Assembly (NCBI RefSeq): GCF_958450345.1
Contig: NC_088783.1
Location: 58,938,395 to 59,002,394 of the forward strand
From: Calliphora vicina
Lineage: Eukaryota > Arthropoda > Insecta > Diptera > Calliphoridae
DNA: 64,000 nt
Direction of reading: 5' to 3'
Part shown: positions 23,825 to 35,984 of the stretch, piece after piece
Position numbering within the stretch: position 1 is the stretch's first letter
Layout of the letters: the number at the start of each line of letters is the position of its first letter
Translations under genes and position numbers: made by a program
Notes under the pieces: generated by a model
Database searches by the model: none
Seen by the model: the letters and a program-made list of their open reading frames with translations, nothing else
Told to the model about the DNA's origin: nothing

Positions 23825-24345
23825 AAATAGAGTGGATTAAGCCATGTCCGTCTGTCTGTTGAAATCAATTTTCTGAAGACCCCAGATAACTTCGGGATCC
23901 AAATCTTCAATAATTCTGTCAGACGTGCTTTCGAGAAGTTTCCTATTTAAAATCAGCAAAATCGATCCACAAATGGCTGAGATATAAGGAAAAAACCAGG
24001 ACAACCTCGATTTTTGACCTATATCTGAATTACTAAGTCATTAATATAGAAAAATGGACATCTAATGATAGATATTTCAAAGACCTTTGCAACGACGTAT
24101 ACAATACCATAGTAAGTTGGACCTACAATGGGTCAAAATCGGGAAAACATATTTTTTAAACCGAATTTTTTTTTTCACAAAAAAAAAAATAATTTTAAAT
24201 TTAAAAAACTAATTAAAATAAAAAAATCAACTTTGGAAAAAAAAAAATTTTGTTTACCTAAAAATATTTAAAAATTTTATTTTGAAGTATAATTTGGTGA
24301 AGGGTATATAAGATTCGGCACAGCCAAATATAGCTCTCTTCGTGG
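23825..24345 (+). mobile_element. TATACCC-family dispersed repeat, 5'-truncated copy
   Basis: It begins within the CCATGTCCGTCTGTCTGTTG block and ends with GGTGAAGGGTATATAAGATT, GGCACAGCC and TATAGCTCTCTT, as in the copies at 52.4 and 55.9 kb. The final CTTACTTGTT end is altered (CTTCGTGG), and the first 80 or so bases are missing. No protein is encoded. The class of element is not clear from sequence alone. Confidence 0.75.
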
Positions 24346-24349
24346 TCGT

Positions 24350-25359
24350 GGAAATTATGATCATATTATCTGAAAGTGCCAGGGAACTAAACCCAAACGA
24401 AAATGTACTGCTTTGATTTGTCAGTGATATGACTGACACCTTTTCACTAGTGAAGTAACTAATGCATTTAAAAAAGTTAATAAAAAATTGTCAGTATTCT
24501 TGTATATATCATAATTTTTCAATATTTCTGTTAAATTTGCCCTTTACTGTTTGAAATTCTTTCCTGACAAGATGCAAATATCCATATATTTTTTCCATTT
24601 ATCTTTTGTTCACAACATTTTTTCTTCTACCTGCCTTTTAATCACAAGACTTACTGACTACTATGAATATTAATTTTACTTTTTCCTTTAAAAGTCAATA
24701 ATACTTTTTTGCTTGTTAAACTTAAACATGAGTCATAGAGATAGAGAAGATTAAAAGGAAAGAAAGATAGAATGAAATAAATTCATAAACAAACTTGCAG
24801 AAAGGAAATCTGCTTGGAAATTTAGCAATAATCATTCAAAAGACACATTTTTCAAAATAAAAATTGTTAAACATGAAATTTCTAACTAAAGTGGTAATCT
24901 TTTTTAATTGTAATACAATAACCTGCACCCCTCGTTTTACATTGTATTTATTTGTTTATTTATTACAAATACCATTTATAATTATAATTTTATTTCCATA
25001 TGTTCTCAGAATTTCTAATGTTTTTTTTTTTAAGATTAATTACCCCAACAAAAGTAAACTTTGTTCTGTGGACTTATCTCCTCACTCACATACAAATTAT
25101 TAACCAGCTAGACATTTAATACACAGCCATAGCAACTTTAGATTATGATTATATTTCTATACACAAGTGTCTTTTCAAATTATTTATTCAACAGATTATA
25201 TGATTTTTTAATTACTTATATAGTATTTGTAGGGAAAAGTTGTAGCTACTTTTTTTTTTTGGTATGATCATTTGTTTAATAAAGTAATTTATTACAAGAA
25301 TTAAAGCAATTTCTAAATAAATATGGTTATAAAATTTTTAATAGGACAGTAATTTCAAA
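24350..25359. other. Non-coding DNA
   Basis: AT-rich. A 79-codon hydrophobic open frame at 24864-25103 has no supporting features. Confidence 0.45.
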
Positions 25360-27995
25360 GTAATTTAAGGTATTATTAAGCTTAGAGGGCTTATTTTTAA
25401 GTTTATGAACTTTTGAATTGATTTATATGAATAATTTTTGTTTTTTTTAAGTGAACTGAATTTATAACTTCCTAAAATTAGGAAACAATTACTTATTATA
25501 AGTTTTTTGTATAATACTGATATAAATTTTAAGTTTTTTAACACTTTCATACATTTTCCTTGTGGACATATTTTTGCATAAAAAAGCATATTTCTTAAAA
25601 TTGTTCTTTTTTCATATTTTCTGGATTTCTTTTGATAAGAAAATCTTTTAGCACAATTTCTTAGTATTTCTGTTAGCATATTTTAAAATAAAAATCAATA
25701 TTTGGTCAATAAAATGCATATTTTCTTAAATTTGCACTTTTTAATCAGCTGCATTATTAAACTGCATATTTTGTTAATTTAAAAACATTTATTTTATTAT
25801 AGAGTTTTTGTAAAGAAAATTTAAATTTCTATGTTTTTTTATAACCAAACTTTAATTTTTGAGTTTGCATATTTTTGCATATAAAAGCATATTTTCTTAA
25901 AAGTTAAAATTTCAGATTTTTTCTTTAAATTTCCATTGCAAATTGTAATATAAACACGTTTAAATACAATAATTATATTTTTGTGTCAGCATATTTTGGC
26001 ATAAAATTGCATATTTTTTTAAAACATAAAATTTGTTTTTCTAATTTAAATTTTTTTATAAATTTAATAGATTTTTGTATAATACAGTTGATATTTGTAA
26101 GTTTTTAAACATTTTCATTCATTTTCCTGAAGAGCATATTTTTTGCATAAAAAAGCATATTTCTTTAAATTGTTCTTTTCACATTTATAGGGATTCTCTT
26201 TCATAAGTAACTATTTATTAGTATCTCTGTTAGCATATTCTAAATATTTTGGCATATAAATGCATATTTTTTTAAATTTTCACTTTTTAATCCAAAAAAA
26301 GCTTACTATTGCTTTAAACAGCTTATTTTCTTTTTATTGCTTAATTTAAAAACCTTTATTTTATGTTTTTACAAAAAAAAATTTGCAATTTCTATGGTTT
26401 TTATAAAAAAAACTTACATTTTTGAATTTGCATATTTTTGCATAAAAAAGCTTATTTTCTAAAAAGTTAAAATTTCAGGTTTTTTCTCTAAATTTTCTTG
26501 GCAAATTGTTTTATAAACATGTTTAAACATAATTATTATGTTTTTGTGTCGGCATATTTTGGCATAAAATTGCATATTTTTTTAAAACATAAAATTTGTT
26601 TTCTAATTTAATTTTTTTTTTATTAATTTTATGTATTTTTCGTACAATACAGTTGATATTTGTAAGTTTTTAAACATTTTTGTTAATTTTCCTCGAGAGC
26701 ATATTTTTGCATAAAAAAGCTTATTTCTTTAAATTGTTCTTTTCACATTTATAGGGATTCTCTTTCATAAGTAACTATTTATTAGTATCTCTGTTAGCAT
26801 ATTCTTAAATAAAAATAAATATTTTGGCATATAAATGCATATTTTTTTAAATTTTCACTTTTTAATCCAAAAAAAGCTTACTATTGCTTTAAACAGCTTA
26901 TTTTCTTTTTATTGCTTAATTTAAAAACCTTTATTTTATGTTTTTATAAAGAAAATTTGCTATTTCTATGGTTTTTATAGCAAAACTTAAATTTTTTGAA
27001 TTTGCATATTTTTGCATAAAAAGCATATTTTTTTAAAAGTTAAAATTTTTGAATTTTTCTCTAAATTTTCATTGCTAATTGTAATATAAACATGTTTAAA
27101 CATAATTATTATGTTTTTGTGTCAGCATATTTTGGCATAAAATTGCATATTTTTTTAAAACATAAAATTTTTTTTCTAATTTATTTTTTTATAAATTTAA
27201 TACATTTCTGTATAATACAGTTGATATTTGTAAATTTTTGAACGTTATCCTTCATTTTCCTGGACAGCATATTTTTTGTATAAATTGTCTTTAAATTGTT
27301 CTTTTTCACATATAGGGATATTTTCTCTCATAACTAAATTTGTTAGCACAATTTATTAGTATCTATGTTAGCATACTCTTGAATAAAAATAAATATTTTG
27401 GCATATAAATGCATATTTTTTTGAAATTTTTACTTTTTAAACCAAAAAAAGCTTATTATTGCTTTAAACAGCTTATTTTCTTTTTATAGCTTAATTTAAA
27501 AACCTTTATTGTATGCTTTTATAAAGAAAAATTGCAATTTCTATGGTTTTTATAACAAAACTTACATTTTTTGAATTTGCATATTTTTGCATAAAAAAGC
27601 TTATTTTCTAAAAAGTTAAAATTTCAGGTTTTTTCTCTAAATTTTCTTGGCAAATTGTTGTATAAACATTTTTAATCACAATTATTGAGTTTTTGTGTCA
27701 CAATTATTGAGTTTTTGTGTCAGCATATTTTGGCATAAAAAAGCATATTTTTAAAAATATTAAGAAAAAATTACTTAATTTAAATTTTTTATTCATATTA
27801 TAAGTTTTCCATGTAATACTGACAAAATTTTTAAGTTTTTTACCACTTTCATGCATTTAGCTTGAGGGCATATTTTTGCATAAAAAAGCATATTTCTTTA
27901 AATTTTTATTTTTTCATATTTTTAGTATTTTTTTGTACTAAGAAAAACTTTTACAGCTATCTTTTAGTATTTCTGTTGGCATAAAGATAAAATAT
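25360..27995. repeat. Higher-order array, about 568-bp unit built on GCATATTTTTGCATAAAA
   Basis: GCATATTTT(T/G)GCATAAAA followed by GCATATTTTTTTAAA recurs many times. Fixed landmarks show the longer unit: TTTTGGCATAAAATTGCAT near 25990, 26560 and 27130; GTTGATATTTGTAA near 26085, 26650 and 27220; and GGGATTCTCTTTCATAAG near 26190 and 26755, with a relative near 27315. Each is spaced about 565-570 bases. Roughly three good units and diverged flanking ones are present. No coding capacity. Confidence 0.85.
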
Positions 27996-27999
27996 TTGT

Positions 28000-29690
28000 A
28001 GCTATCTTTCATTTTTAAAGCTTTAAAGTGCTTATTTTTGCTCAAGATTTTCTACATTTCTATATTTTAGCTTATTGTACGAATTATCTAGTTTCAATGA
28101 ATATATGCAGGATTAAACTTAAAATTCCTTACTGTCTCAAATTGATGGTCCTTTAAAATGCTTATTTTCTACTCAAAAATTAACTAGTCACTTTTTATGT
28201 TAATTTTCTTTTCTCTTCATTGTTTCTTTTTTTACTATCATGTAAAATTTAACTAAATAAATTAATGTCTTTATCTAAGCTTTATTTACCTAAGTACTCA
28301 TACAATAAAAAATGTATTTTTAACAATGTGTAAAACTGTGATCGCTACTGTGCCACTCACTCACTTATGTTGTACAAAAAAAAAAGTGTAATCAAGCTAA
28401 TGACTTGTCATAATAATAAAAGTTTTACTTTTTTCAACAAAAAACATTTTTATGGCAACAAATAAAAATTAAAGACATTTATGTCTAGTCACAATTACAT
28501 TATTTTTTAGTAGAGACACAAACCCAGGGAAATTGAGGGATTTAAACCTAAAAGGCTTAAAACTCTAGGAGTAAACATAATTAGAAATTTGTCTTTTAAA
28601 TATCTTCAAATTTCTATAGATTTTTATGGTGTTTAGTTCAACAAGGAGATTTAAATTTTCCTATATTAAAAAATGTTATATTAATTTAATAATTATCCCA
28701 TTGTTGTTAGATTGATGAGAGTTTTTAATAAGAAATTTTAAAATGTTTTGCTTAATGCTTAAATTTACTTATTTTTACCTTTTTTTTTGCTTTATGTTCT
28801 ACTTAATATACTTTGTAATAATTGCCATCCCTGCCCTCTCAATACCTTAATTATTTGCATAAATCTTCTCAGAATTATTTATTTACAACATGCTGTAACC
28901 TGATACTGTTATATTGCACTCTCTGTAAAATAAAACAACAAGCAAATCTAAGAAAGAGAGAAAGAGACTAAATTTCAAAAGAATTCATTATGACTCTTTT
29001 GTTTACATACTTTGTTTTGTTTTTACAACAACTCTTCTTCTTCATGTTTGTTTTGAATCAAGCTAAAATAAAGCAACAAATATAACAACAACTACATATA
29101 CAATTACAGTTGTCATATTACAACAATATTAGCAAATAACATTAGCCAATAATAATAATAACAACAACTAGACACTAAAAATAGTAATTGCTAAATTGTA
29201 ATAATGACGTTAATTTTTGCTAAAAAAAATGAACAACAACATTAGTTGTCACTAAAGAAACAAACAATTTAAGCCGCGAATTTCAAAGGTCATTAATGAT
29301 AATGAACTTTTATGTTGAGCATTTTGTTTTTTTTTTAGTTTTTCTTTCAAATTTTTTTTCTTTGTTGCTTTTTATGCTTGAAAAATCAAATGAATTGAAT
29401 GAATTAATAGACAAGAGAAACAACTACAACAACTATTTTAGTAAATATTTAGTTGTTGTTATTATTTTGGCTTCTCATACTAGGTAGGTACTTACTAAGT
29501 ATGTGTTTCGGCTAGTGATTATTTGACGTTTATTTTCATATATCGTTGAATGTCCGTCTGTCTGTATTTGCTGCTTGTTGCTTGCTGCGGTACCTTGAAT
29601 GAATATTGTGACAGACACACTGTGCTTTTGGGAGGAAGAGTCGTGACAGAAAAATGAAGGAAGGCAAAGATTTAAAAAAAATTAAGTTTC
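28000..29690. other. Non-coding DNA
   Basis: No gene, array or transposon end recognised. CAA- and AAC-rich low-complexity DNA lies around 29040-29170. Confidence 0.45.
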
Positions 29691-29694
29691 CAAC

Positions 29695-29930
29695 AAAATT
29701 TTCTATATAGACAACTGTTATACAAATAATTATTTATATAGGAAAGTGTTATACAAACAATTTTTATATAGAAAACTGTTATACAAAATATTGTCGATAT
29801 AGAAAACTGTTATACAAAAAAATTTTCGGTATAGGACCTGTTATACACCAATTTTTTTTATATATCAAACTGTTATATACAATTTTCTATAGAACAAAAT
29901 TTCTATATTAGAAACTGTAAGACTCAACAT
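29695..29930 (-). repeat. TGTTATAC / TCTATAG array, small relic (family A)
   Basis: About six diverged units of the form TCTATATAGAAAACTGTTATACAAA. The orientation matches the array at 37430-38395 and is opposite to 34085-35980. The mariner fragment starts immediately after it. Confidence 0.75.
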
Positions 29931-30469
29931 TTTCTATTGGAAATACGACTTAAAAATGTGGGATTTACGATAGATGGCGCATCTTTTGAATGCGGTTTTT
30001 GTTTTCAATAACTTATGACATGTTTAAGGGTAGAACATTATAGTGTAAACAACAAAGTTTTGTTTTGCTTCCAAAATTTCGAATTTTGTGCCAACAAAGC
30101 GTCATACGCGGGAAGTTTTGCTTTACTTCTTTAATTTGGTGAATATGATTCAACGGTTTCAACGTGCGAGTGGTGGTTTATTCGGTTCAGAAGTGGTGAT
30201 TTTGATACGGAAGACAGATGTCGCCCAAGTCAGCCAGACAAGTTTGAAACCATGAATTGGAGGCATTACTTTATGAAGATTGTTGTAAAACTCAACAAGA
30301 GCTAAACTCAAGCATCAGAATATGCGCCCATGAACGAAACTGTAATATTCCATTATGACAACTCTCAGCCACACGTTACAATACCTGTTAAAACTATTTA
30401 AAACAAGTTGATCACCCCGGCTTACTAATGTTAGTTCTTCAAGTTTCTCCAACCCACTCACACCAGCCT

Positions 30470-30672
30470 GGGGGGTTACTCTGCTGCGATGCGAAAATTA
30501 AATGCGTTAAGAATACAATTTTGTACATTAACAATGCAATTTTGTAAAGAAGCAATACTGGCAACTTGTAAATAAAAACATTTTAAACTAATTTTTTGTG
30601 CGACGCGAAAAAGCAATAAAGGGTACCAATTGTACCATTTTTCATTCGCATCGCAATAGAGAGTAACCCCCC
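30470..30672. mobile_element. 203-bp MITE with GGGGGGTTACTCT ends
   Basis: The left end GGGGGGTTACTCT(GCT)GCGATGCGAA and right end TTCGCATCGCAATAGAGAGTAACCCCCC (written here in two parts: TTCGCATCGCAATAG and AGAGTAACCCCCC) are inverted repeats of over 20 bases. No clear target duplication was found. The 71-codon minus-strand open frame inside is incidental. It sits within the interrupted mariner copy. Confidence 0.65.
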
Positions 30673-30699
30673 TGTTCTTATTTATTTGCAAATAAAATA

Positions 30700-30905
30700 T
30701 CTAAATTTGTACTGCATACTTTAGGGAGCTTTTTTATTAAAGTTGACTGGACTCACAAAAAAAATAAAAATTTCGAGTTTTACCCGAAATTTTGGAGCCA
30801 AATCGCTCCAGCCGTTCTCACGTGATGACATTACATACATGGACCATTTCATTTTTATATATATAGAATCTATTATAGATAGATATAGATAGAAGAAGTG
30901 GGCGG
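30700..30905 (+). mobile_element. Probable retroposon 3' tail
   Basis: A GAGCCAAATCGCTCCAGCCG block is followed by TTCTCACGTGATGACATTAC and a TATATATATAGA / TAGATAGATA simple-repeat tail. Insect RTE-type LINEs and the SINEs that use them commonly end this way. No coding sequence supports it, so the class is a guess. Confidence 0.4.
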
Positions 30906-31189
30906 GAAGTTTTGTCTCACCCGCTTTATAGTACAGACCTCGCCCCGTCCGATTACTATTTGTTACGATCGATGCAGAACGATCTCTCTGGGCTTGATTC
31001 GTTCTTGGCCTCAAATGATGAGTAGTTCTTTTTGGCTCGAAATCCAGCTGTTGCCAGAATGATGGGAAAAAGTATTTTTTAGATAAAATGTTGCCAGATA
31101 CTAAATTAACAACAAATCTCATTTGAAATGTACAAGTGTAAAGCAAAAGCTGCTTTAAAATAGTACAATATCCCACAGTAGTGCTTTCA

Positions 31190-32200
31190 AAAGATGAAAT
31201 TTAAATTGTTTTGTTATGGGAATGAAGTTGGCTGCAGTTGGTTTTAATATGTGCTTAAACACAAATTGTTTATAGTTTTATAAACAAATTTTAAAAGATT
31301 TTATTTTAAACGGATTCAAAATTAAACCCTCCGGCCCCTTTTCAAACTGAAATTACTACTTGATGGTCCATGGGAAGTATACCCGCCCCCCACATGTATT
31401 CCAAAAAAAATTTTATCTAGAATCGTTTAAAAAAAATTAAAGCGATCCGACCAATAGTTTAGTTTCTATTGAGATTCAAATGTGTTTAAATCTGAAAAGT
31501 TGAAAAGGTCCCTGGGGACCTTTTTCTAACATTCATTATATATAATTAATAAATAATAATAAATCAAAACAAAACAAAAAAAACTTTAAAAAATGCGTTT
31601 TCATATAAAATTCCCTAAAGGTCCCTGTGGACCTTGTACTTCGTATAAGGGTACTCAACCGTCTGAGGGTTAAAGTGATGTAGTGTCATGTCTCTAAAAT
31701 CTGATATATAATGTGTTATGATTTCGGAGTTAGGTTGGCGATAGTTTGTTTAAATTTAGAAGTTATAGCATGAAGTTAGCTGCACTTGGTTTAAGTTTTT
31801 ATTAATATCTTTATTTACTATAGTTTTTTATTTAGAAATTCTAAGAGAATCCCGAAGAATTTATTCATTTTTATTTTAGCTAAAGTTTACGAAAAAAAAT
31901 ATTTGAGAGTTTCTTAGGTTTTCAATTTGGTTTTCATATTTTAAAAGAAAAATGTGGCCAGTCATTAAATTAACAAAGGTTACTATTTAAATGTATTAAA
32001 GTAATGCAAGTTCAGTTTTAAAAAAGCTTAAAATTTCATTGTACTGGCTTTAAAACTTGTAATTCAAAGAGATGAGGTTTTGCAGTGAAGTTGGCTGCAG
32101 TTGATTTAAATTTAAAATTTTGAATAGTTTTACAAGGAAGTTAGTTGGCTGCAGTTGTTTTACATTTCAATTTAGTTTGTTGGATTTAATAGTTTGTTAA
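31190..32200. repeat. Loose repeat of GAAGTTGGCTGCAGTTG blocks
   Basis: GAAGTT(G/A)GCTGCA(G/C)TTG followed by a T-rich, TTTAAAT-containing segment occurs near 31225, 31770, 32085 and 32140. Units are irregular and diverged. The stretch also contains the piggyBac-like MITE. Confidence 0.5.
31326..31669. mobile_element. 344-bp piggyBac-like MITE
   Basis: TTAA flanks both sides (31322-31325 and 31670-31673). The ends ACCCTCCGGCC and GTCTGAGGG are partly inverted (CCCTC...GAGGG). Two internal hairpin sites, AAAAGGTCC(CTGG)GGACCTTTT and AAGGTCC(CTGT)GGACCTT, are unusual. TTAA plus CCCT-type ends suggests piggyBac. No transposase remains. Confidence 0.58.
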
Positions 32201-32915
32201 ACTTATTTTAATAATTTTTTTATTTAAAAAGAATTTATAGCTTTTTGAAACTGTAGCCATATATGTTTCAATAAATATGTTTAGTTTTTTATTGTTGTTG
32301 TCGCAGTTGTTGTACAATTAGTTGTTGTTGTTATTGTAGTAGTTAATGTAGGTTTCTTTTACATTTTTCATAAGGTGGAAAACATTATTAAAACAAATTC
32401 AGGTCAATGTTTTCTACGGTATTGATTTTTAAGAGCAATTGGTTTTTTTACATTTTTGTTGTTATTTCTTCTTTCGGTGTGACGCTATGTTTTGTTTTAA
32501 ATATTATTAGATGGCAATTGTTATAAATTTTTTTAGCTAAAAATTTCAATAATTGGAATCCCAAACAACTCGGCACACATGTCTGGTTTCATATGAATTT
32601 GATTTTGTTTAAATTGTTTCAATATTTTTTTTTTAAATTTTTTGGTTAATTGAGTTTTAAATGAAACCAATTTGTTTATATTTTTAAATGTTTTGCTTTT
32701 TTTAGGGGTGGGTTGCACCTTAACTATGTTGTATACGCAGTTAAAAGAGGTGTGTTTTGAAAACTAAAACGGAAATTAAACTATTTGATTAATTTTGTTT
32801 AAACATTTTAACATATTTTTGGGGCGAGAAGGCTATACATGACCATGTAAATTTGTTTTTAATTTGATCTCTATTCTTTGCTGTTTTTTTTTATTTTGTT
32901 AAATTTCAAAGTCAA
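32201..32915. other. Non-coding DNA upstream of the second ratchet site
   Basis: TTG-repeat stretch near 32290-32340. A lysine-rich minus-strand open frame (32533-32718) is unsupported. Confidence 0.45.
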
Positions 32916-32956
32916 TTAATTTTGTTCCATTTCATTTGTTTCTTTACAGGTAAGTT
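32916..32956 (+). promoter_or_regulatory. Candidate recursive splice site (ratchet point) 2
   Basis: A pyrimidine-rich tract (32921-32946) ends in CAG (32947-32949) and is followed at once by GTAAGT (32950-32955), the strongest fly 5' splice site hexamer. TTAAT at 32916-32920, about 30 bases upstream, can serve as branch point. This is the textbook ratchet-point arrangement and lies on the same strand as the site at 7211/7212. Use in splicing is inferred. Confidence 0.75.
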
Positions 32957-34084
32957 TCCTTTGGCTTGAAATAATTTTTGCCTGAATCATTATTTTAACC
33001 TGCTTTTTTTGGGCCAATAATTGTGCTTAAACTGGGTGTGTGAGTGTCTAGCTCGACTGCATGCTCATGTGGTTTGTATTTTTATATTTATTATTATTTT
33101 GGTGATTTATTTGCAAACCAAATCCTTTTAATGATTTTTTTGCAAAGAGATTTATCTTGTTGAATTATTATTTATTTCAAAAAAATACAAAATATATTTC
33201 TTTAGCTGTCTGTTTATTTAAAGTATGTGTTTCTTTTTTATAACTATATTACTTTTTCCTCATTCTTGACTTTCTTTTTTAAAATTCTTAAGAAATTTAT
33301 TTGTTTGTCTTTATTATAAAAAATGCATTTATTTTCTTATACGTTTTTTATTTCTAAATGCAAAATTCACACCACAATTTATCAAATTGTCATTTGGTTT
33401 TATAAGCTTATCGCAAAGCAAAGAATACCAAGAAGAAGGGAAGGCTCTTATTTTTTCTACAACAACAACTTCTCTCTCTTCTCACATTCAAGTAATATGT
33501 GAATTCAACACACTTAAGTGAGAGAGAATTAACTTTAAAATCTCTCAAAAAAACATATTTTTTCCTTTAAAAAATTTCTATAATATTGAATAAAAATTCA
33601 ATATAAAACCGGATGACTGTTTTTTTAGAATGGCAAACCCGAAACCGTTTTTTTAAAATCACACTTTTCGATTAAATCGGAAACCGACACTCTAGCAGAG
33701 ATATAACAATGAAATGCTTGCTGAAATAAAATATTATTGTTCAAAAAAATATATGCTATATATTGTGGTATATAGAACTTTGGTAATTTTAGTCTGATTT
33801 CAACAAAATTTGGTGTGTTCTTTGAGTAAAGGTTAAACTTTCAAAATAATCTGAGTGAGAGTAAGTCACATCTAGCCAAAGTCGAGCATATCGGGGGTGT
33901 GTAAAACTTTTGTTTAGTTTTTTTTTTTATATTTTGAAAATCTTGTTAAACAACTAAAATATTTTATGACATTTTCTGAAAATTAAGACCTTGATAAAGT
34001 TAAATATTCTATAAATTTTTTCATGTAGCCTACCTCAAGAGCTAGACTCAAGAGCTAATTTAGTGGAAAAAGTCAAATTTTTTT
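32957..34084. other. Non-coding DNA downstream of the second ratchet site
   Basis: No gene recognised. CT-rich stretch near 33465-33490. Around 33840-33900 a short GAGTAAGTCACATCTAGCC piece has the higher GC of an old repeat but no matched copy in the window. Confidence 0.45.
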
Positions 34085-35980
34085 CCGGTATTTTCTAAAA
34101 ATAAATTTGTGTAGAACTGTTTTTTTCAATTGAACATTGTGTATAACAGATTTTTCTATAGAAAATTAGTGTATAACTGTTTTTTTCCTATAGAAAATTA
34201 GTGTATAACAGTTTTTTCTATAGAAAATTAGTGCATAACAGTTTTTTTCTATTGAAATATTTTTGTATAACAGTTTTTTTCTATTGACAATTAGTGTATA
34301 ACAGTTTTTTCTATAGAAAATTTTGTGTATAACAGTTTTTCTATAGAAAATGTTGTGTATACCAGTTTTTTTATAGGCAATTTTGTGTATAACAGTTTTT
34401 TTCTATAGAACATTTTGTGTATAACAGTTTCTTCTATAGAAAATTATGTGTATAACAGTTTTTTTATAGAAAATTTTGTGTATAACGGTTTTCTCTGTAT
34501 AAGTTTTGTGTATGCCAGTTTTTTTCTATAAAAATGTTGTGTATAAGAGTTTTTTCTACAAAACATTTAGTGTATAACAGTATTTTCTATGGAGAATTTT
34601 GTGTACAACAGTTTTTTCTATAGAATTTTTTCTGTGTATAACAGTTTTTTTTATAGAAAATTGTGTGTATAACAGTTTTTTCTATAGAATATTTTTAAAA
34701 TAAAACTAATAAAATTAGTGTATAACAGTTTTTTTCCATAGGAAATTATTTGTATAATAGTTTTTTATAGACAATTATGTGTATAATAGAACATTATGTG
34801 TATACAATTTTTTTCTATAGAAAATTATGTGTATAACAGTTTTTTTATAGAAAATTTTGTGTATAACAGTTTTATCTATATACCTTTTGTGTATAACAGT
34901 TTTTTCTATATAAATTTTGTGTATTCCAGTTTTTTTCTATACAAAAATTTTGTGTATAACAGTTTTGTTATAGAAAATTTTGTGTATAAGAGTTTTTTCT
35001 ATAGAAAATTTAGTGTATAACAGTATTTTTATAGATAATGTTGTGTATAACAGTTTTTTTCTATAGAAAATTCTGTGTACAACAGTTTTTTATATAAAAT
35101 TGTGTGTATAACAGTTTTTTCTATAGAAATTTTTTTTGTAAAACACTTTTTTCTATAGCAAATTATGTGTATAACTGTTTTTTTATAGACAATTATAGGC
35201 AGTTTTTTCTATGGTAAATTAGTGTATAACAGCTTTTTCTATAGAAAATGTTGTGTATATCAGTTTTTTTATCGACAATGTTGTGTATAAGAGTTTTTCT
35301 GTAGAACATTTAGTGTATAACAGTATTTTTATAGATAATTTTGTGTATACCAGTTTTTTTCTATAGAAAATTCTGTGTACAACAGTTTTTTATAGAAAAT
35401 TGTGTGTAGAACAGTTTTTTCTATAGAACATTTTTTTGTATAACAGTTTTTTCTATAGAAAATTATATGTGTAACAATTTTTTTATAGACAATTATAGAC
35501 TGTTTTTTCTATCGAACATTTTGTGTATAAAAGTATTTTTTATAGATAATTTTGTGTATGACAGTTTTCTTATATAGAAAATTATGTGTATAACAGTTTA
35601 TTTTATAGACAATTTTGTGTATAACAGTTTTCTCTATAGACATTTTTGGGAATAACAGTTTTTTCTATAGAAAATTTTGTGTATAACAGTTTTTTCTATG
35701 GAAACTTGTATAACAGTTTTTTTCTATATAAATTTTGTGTATAGCAGTTTTTTCTATAAAATTTTTTATTGTATAACAGTTTTGTTATAGAAAATTTTGT
35801 GTATAACAATATTTTTGATAGAAAATTTTGTGTATAACACTTTTTCTATAGAAAATTTTGTCTTCAACAGTTTTTTTCTATAGAAATTGTTGTACATAAC
35901 AGATTTTTCTATAAAAATTTCTTGAATATCAGTATTTTCATTACAAAATTTTGTTTATAACAGTATTTCCTAGAGAAAAA
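34085..35980 (+). repeat. TCTATAGAAAATT / GTGTATAACAGTT array (family A, forward)
   Basis: About 55-60 units of roughly 30-34 bases: GTGTATAACAGTTTTTT then TCTATAGAAAATTTT. TTTTCTATAGAAAA is self-complementary. Units differ by point changes and small indels throughout, so the array is not freshly homogenised. The open frame at 34796-35020 is repeat-derived. Confidence 0.9.
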
Positions 35981-35984
35981 AAAA

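Larger units (their letters stand above)
29934..31090 (+). pseudogene. mariner transposase, deleted and interrupted (copy 2)
   Basis: Same subfamily as 16285-17280; the first 250 bases align, including GACTTAAAAATG and the GGTTTCAACGTGCGAG start region. After the N-terminal domain most of the centre is deleted, and the text resumes at FHYDNSQPHVTIP, the second catalytic D region, near 30350-30395. A foreign block (about 30412-30920) then intervenes, after which YRPRPVRLLFVTIDAE-type codons, in frame DLAPSDYYLLRSMQND, and NPAVARMMGK, finish the C-terminus. No active product is possible. Confidence 0.8.
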
